From Monosporascus cannonballus (Eukaryota; Ascomycota; Sordariomycetes; Xylariales), in NCBI GenBank assembly GCA_004154925.1, contig QJNS01000022.1:372001-436000 (forward strand): 64,000 nt of DNA, written 5' to 3'. The position numbers and the translations under genes were made by a program. Below, piece by piece: positions 60,435 through 64,000 of this stretch (the stretch's first letter is position 1; each line of letters starts with the position of its first letter). The notes under the pieces are model-generated. The model was not told the origin of the DNA, made no database searches, and saw only the letters and a program-made list of their open reading frames with translations.

Positions 60435-61772
60435 GTAGGCACGTATGCTGCATTTACATTCGCACATAGCGCCTAGACCATGTATATAAGTCAAATGTCT
60501 ATGGATGGATATTTGGGGGTTTCATGGACTCGGCGTTCGCTCCAGGCCTCTTAGAGCTGGGTTGGAGGCATGTGCTGACTCCTATCAGCCGAGGGTTAGG
60601 TTTTTTTTTTGGGTAGATCTTGGAATGGGCCTAGATGGCACAAGCCCAGTTATTGCTATAGCATTCATGACGACTTAATGCAACATTTATACCTCACTCT
60701 AGCATCTTCTAACGTCTACTTGCAGGCTTCTACTGGGCAGTGGTTGTGGACAGTTGGCGTGTTGGATCAAATTAACTCGTAAATGACGAGCATAGGTCTA
60801 ACAAGTCGCACACATAAAGGAGTCGGATATGAAGGCTAACTACATACACCTATACATAGCAGGGGCGCATAAAGATTAGAGCCCCTATTCTTCTGGCTCA
60901 GATCTCTCTATACCACGAATGGATACCTCTCCGCTCTACATCCGAATGTAATTGGGGCAACACCTGGCTTCCGCATCACTAGACTCTTTTGCGCATCTCA
61001 AAGGGCATTGAAGACCCCAACTTTCCTTACCATTTCCGGGAGTTTATGCGTCCCTCCATCAAGGAGGGCGGCAGCTCACTGACTTGCAGATTCAATGGGG
61101 ACCGTTGTACGCTACCTAAGAGCTGCATAGCCGCCCAGCGATGTTAGTGGTATGCATACATTCCTAGACGTGTACATGAACATCGACACGACCTTCGCCT
61201 GAATCTTATGTTAGAGGCATGCAACAATCAAGAACAAGTAACTTCCAAACAGCAGCGGCAGCTTTAGGCTACTCTGAAGAGACTTTGGGTGGCGGCATGT
61301 GGCTTTTCGTCGGATAGGGGGATAGTACTGTAGGAGGAGACGGAAGGATGCTCTCTAGAAAAGACGCAAGAACTATTACGGCTAACATGATAGCGCGAGG
61401 GCCATAATGCCATTCCTGTGAGAAAAGTCTAACGTACCGGCTTGGGAACCTATCTACGGTATTGAGACAGGGGAGGGGAACGACAGGAGTGAATCCGAGG
61501 AGTCCGGCGTGCCTAACCACACGGATTTCCTATCCCCGTTCCCCTCAACAATGGATTTCTAGGTAACCGAGGGAAGAGATTAAACTAAGTCCATAAAGTG
61601 TTGTACTTGGTCGATCTCTAAGTTGAAATATATGATAGTACATATACACATTCTATTTAGCCTCACTCTATGGTTTATAAAGTGCGTCATGAACATGATG
61701 AGTATACGTCTGCTGCCCGAAGGCCATATGTTATCCGAAGTGGTACATATCCCTAGACTAGGCATGACGAAT
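60435..61772. other. Intergenic DNA between convergent genes
   Basis: 3' side of the MFS and protease genes. Includes a T10 run at 60,601. No supported gene; the frame 61,623-61,967 overlaps the protease 3' end on the wrong strand. Confidence 0.5.
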
Positions 61773-63190
61773 CTAGGCACCGTTGCCGTTGTAGAGCTAA
61801 TTTGTGCAATGTCAGCAGTCATTCATTCAGGACTTCTATTCCAGATGCTCCGACTTACGTGTAAGTTCGGACTGCCCTTGGTGTCCTTGATAGCGTCAGG
61901 GGTAGCGAGCTCCAGGATGCGGCCAGTGATCGCAGCGGCGTCGCCGCCCTCGAGCGTCATGAGATAGAGCGCGACACCGGCGACGTGGGGGCAGGCCATT
62001 GAGGTCCCGGAGTAGGTGAAATAGGCGTCGTCAGAGGTGTAGTAGGCGGAGCGGGTGGCGGCACCCGGGGCGAAGATGTCGAGGACGGAGCCGTAGTTCG
62101 AGAACGTCGCGCGATTCCAGGCAGCGTCGGTGGCGCCGACCGTGATGGCATCGGCGGCCGATGCGGGCGACCACGACCCCGCGTCCTCGTTTGAGTTTCC
62201 GGCGGAGACGACGGACAAGACACCAGCCTCGAAGGCGCTATTGACAGCGTTGTTGAATGTGTTCGAGATAACACCACCTTTACGCACGTCATTAGATTTG
62301 AGATCACTAGAGCCGGCCGGCTAGACAACCTGGCCAGGGATACTCACCAAGAGACATTACGACAACGGCCTTGTCCTGTCGGCCATTGCTGACGATGTCG
62401 TCCACGGCCCAATTGAACGCATCCAGGACGTTCGTCATGCCGGTCTTGACACCGGCATCGAAAGCCTTGATACCGATGACGTTCGCGCGCTTCGCGACAC
62501 CGACAGTGGCGCCGGCCACCGTACCAGCAACGTGGGTACCGTGGCCGAAGTTGTCGGCGTCGTCGACGCCCGGCAAAGCAACATAGCCCATACTAGCGCG
62601 CCCGCCGAACTCGTCGTGGGAGATACGAACGCCACTGTCAATAACATAGGCATAGGTGCCGGCACCGGCGGAGTCGTCGTAGATGTACTGCGAGCTCCCG
62701 TTGGTGCGGTGCGATATCGAGGCCAGGCCCCAGATCGCGTCATCCTGGGTCACCAGTGCGCGCTTCTTCTCCGCGTGAGCGGCGGGCGCGTCGAAAAGGG
62801 TCCAGATCTGGTCCTCTTCGATCTCGAGAACCTAACACACAGGCTCGTTAGCCAGGGCGAAGCGAGGCGGGGTGGAGTGGGTTGGGGGCTCCAGGAACTT
62901 GCATCCGGGTTGCTTCTAATCAGCTCGAGAGTCTCCTCGTCGAACTCGCCCGCGTAGGCATTGAAATCCTTGATGTGGAAAGTCTTCTCCACGCCCTTCA
63001 CACCGCGGCTGCCCAGGCTGCGCTTATGGACATCGCGGACCCAGCCGACGTGAGATTCGACGTCGCGAGCGCTTATCCCGCCCTTGAGGGTGACGACATA
63101 CCTGCCCGGGATGACCTGCTTAGTAGGAGCGGCGAGGACGGCGGCTTGTAGCGCACTGAGCAAAACCGCGAAGCTGCGTAGGCTGACCAT
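61773..63190 (-). CDS. Secreted subtilisin-like serine protease (S8, proteinase K family)
   Basis: Four exons on the minus strand: 62,903-63,190, 62,348-62,831, 61,859-62,277 and 61,773-61,796; the sum is 1,215 nt, giving 404 aa, the usual size of this family. Signal peptide 1-21 (SFAVLLSALQAAVLA), an inhibitor I9 propeptide (about 22-118; YVVTLK, EFDEETLELI), then the mature enzyme. Catalytic triad: Asp161 in V-I-D-S-G, His193 in G-H-G-T-H-V-A-G, Ser350 in G-T-S-M-A-C-P-H-V-A-G; oxyanion Asn285 in S-A-G-N-S. Introns: 71 bp GC-AG, 70 bp GT-AG (joins S-L-G to G-V-I-S), and 62 bp GT-AG with branch GCTGAC. The last exon has 8 codons including the stop and yields the family-typical L-Y-N-G end. 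Likely extracellular protein breakdown; related enzymes act on insect cuticle or plant tissue, but the role here cannot be inferred. Confidence 0.93.
62832..62902 (-). other. GC-AG intron in the protease gene
   Basis: Donor GCAAGT and acceptor TGTTAG with a GCTAAC branch site. Removing it joins S-N-P-D to V-L-E-I-E-E-D, the expected end of the I9 propeptide; no GT donor nearby keeps both frames. Confidence 0.8.
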
Positions 63191-63295
63191 TGTAGCTAAG
63201 AGTGAGTTACGGGCAGACAGAAGACACTTGGCGCTCGTGTCCGTCGTTGCATCTACGAGTTATGCGCGAAGGTACGCAGTACGGGCCACCCCTTT

Positions 63296-63304
63296 GTATA
63301 TATT
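63296..63304 (-). promoter_or_regulatory. Possible TATA box of the protease gene
   Basis: AATATATAC on the minus strand, about 107 bp upstream of the start codon at 63,190, a plausible core promoter for a short leader. Confidence 0.5.
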
Positions 63305-64000
63305 CTGGAGCCAGGCGGCTTCGGATCCCGCGTTGACGCGATCTCTAGGCACGAGACGCAACATGGCACTACCATTACTTTGTAAACCGGGGCTTCCAGG
63401 GCGAAGGGTCGGTATAGCCTCCAAAAGGCGCTTAGCCTCATGGGAATCCTTCTTATGCGGGGTGAGGCCCGTTGTACTAATCAGAATGCGGAAGGAGATG
63501 AGTGCTTGGTTACACTACCAAGTATCGTATTGATACCGTATGAGGAGGTTATTCATGCACCCAAGGGAATTCCGACCACGGACCCAAAGGGGTCTGCTTA
63601 ATATTTTATGCGAGTAAGAGTCCCCCAAGACTATAATTTCCCCGTATAATAGCGAGTGGTTCCCTACGCTTCGGGAATTCCGCCGTCTTTAGGGCTAGGA
63701 AGCGGGACCCGCCGTTATCTATCTCTTATGAAGAGATCCTATTTCTACCGTAGGGGAGTTGCCGTCCTGTGGAATTAGATTGGATTCGGCATGGAGGTAG
63801 GCAAAGAAGATTATGAATGTGTAGAAAATGCATACACGTCTCAGAGTCTATAGGAGTCCTAGAGGGTCGATCAATGTCGAAATAATATGGGGGCATCAGC
63901 AGGTGCTGAGCAACTTATGGCGGCCAGGACATGGACCCCGGGAGACGCCAAGCCTCAAACCCAGCGCCCAGAGTCTTTCGAGCGTCATACGTATTCTCGT
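63305..64000. other. Upstream region of the protease, no gene seen
   Basis: Balanced composition, only short frames without coding character; continues beyond the window. Confidence 0.5.

Noticed and set aside
1..64000. CRISPR arrays, rRNA genes, riboswitches
   Set aside because: None seen; the only regular tandem array (35 bp, five units) lies in an LTR and has no spacers.

Overview
The window looks like a chromosome segment of a filamentous ascomycete (Pezizomycotina). The evidence is short introns (54-71 bp) with fungal branch sites, a set of typical fungal genes, and a long AT-rich block made of nested transposons saturated with C-to-T/G-to-A changes, the signature of repeat-induced point mutation (RIP). 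I cannot name the species.

Positions 1-48,541 form one transposon graveyard with no intact host gene. It holds at least seven Ty3/Gypsy-type LTR retrotransposon copies of one chromodomain-bearing family (called G1-G7 here) and three Fot1/pogo-type DNA transposons (P1-P3). Nesting can be read from terminal repeats and target duplications. G1 lies in G2, and P1 (3,676-5,606) also lies in G2. G3 (5,780-12,514) has two different LTRs and unlike flanks. P2 is a half element abutting G4. G5 is split by G6 (21,033-39,040, 467-bp LTRs, TCGAG duplication), and G6 is itself split by an unidentified block of about 11 kb (21,702 to about 32,750). P3 (39,964-48,539) is split by G7 (40,595-47,230, 374-bp LTRs, TAACA duplication). 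gag, protease, RT and integrase frames can be followed but are full of TAA/TAG stops. CpG is still common, which fits a CpA-directed process.

The most interesting signal is in the Gypsy family. Between integrase/chromodomain and the 3' LTR each copy that retains the region carries an ORF on the opposite strand to gag-pol. In G3 and G7 this ORF shows the same cysteine/tyrosine pattern with spacing 2-6-8-2-6. That is the spacing of a fungal Zn(II)2Cys6 cluster in which some Cys codons have become Tyr, as RIP would do. It is followed by a basic, Lys/Gln-rich helical segment. The LTR U3 parts also differ completely between copies while the LTR ends and R/U5 parts are shared.

From about 48,850 to 64,000 the base composition is balanced and four spliced genes are present: a PAPS-type sulfotransferase-like protein (53,232-54,170, +), a secreted arylsulfotransferase of the ASST type (55,116-56,731, -, 3' end lost in a 10-N gap), an MFS transporter (58,523-60,434, +), and a secreted subtilisin/proteinase K-type protease (61,773-63,190, -, with one GC-AG intron and a 24-nt last exon). 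The side-by-side placement of two unrelated sulfotransferase families and a transporter suggests, but does not prove, a shared role in sulfation and export of small molecules. The intergenic stretches (48,851-53,231, 54,171-55,105, 56,732-58,522, 60,435-61,772, 63,305-64,000) show no gene I can support.
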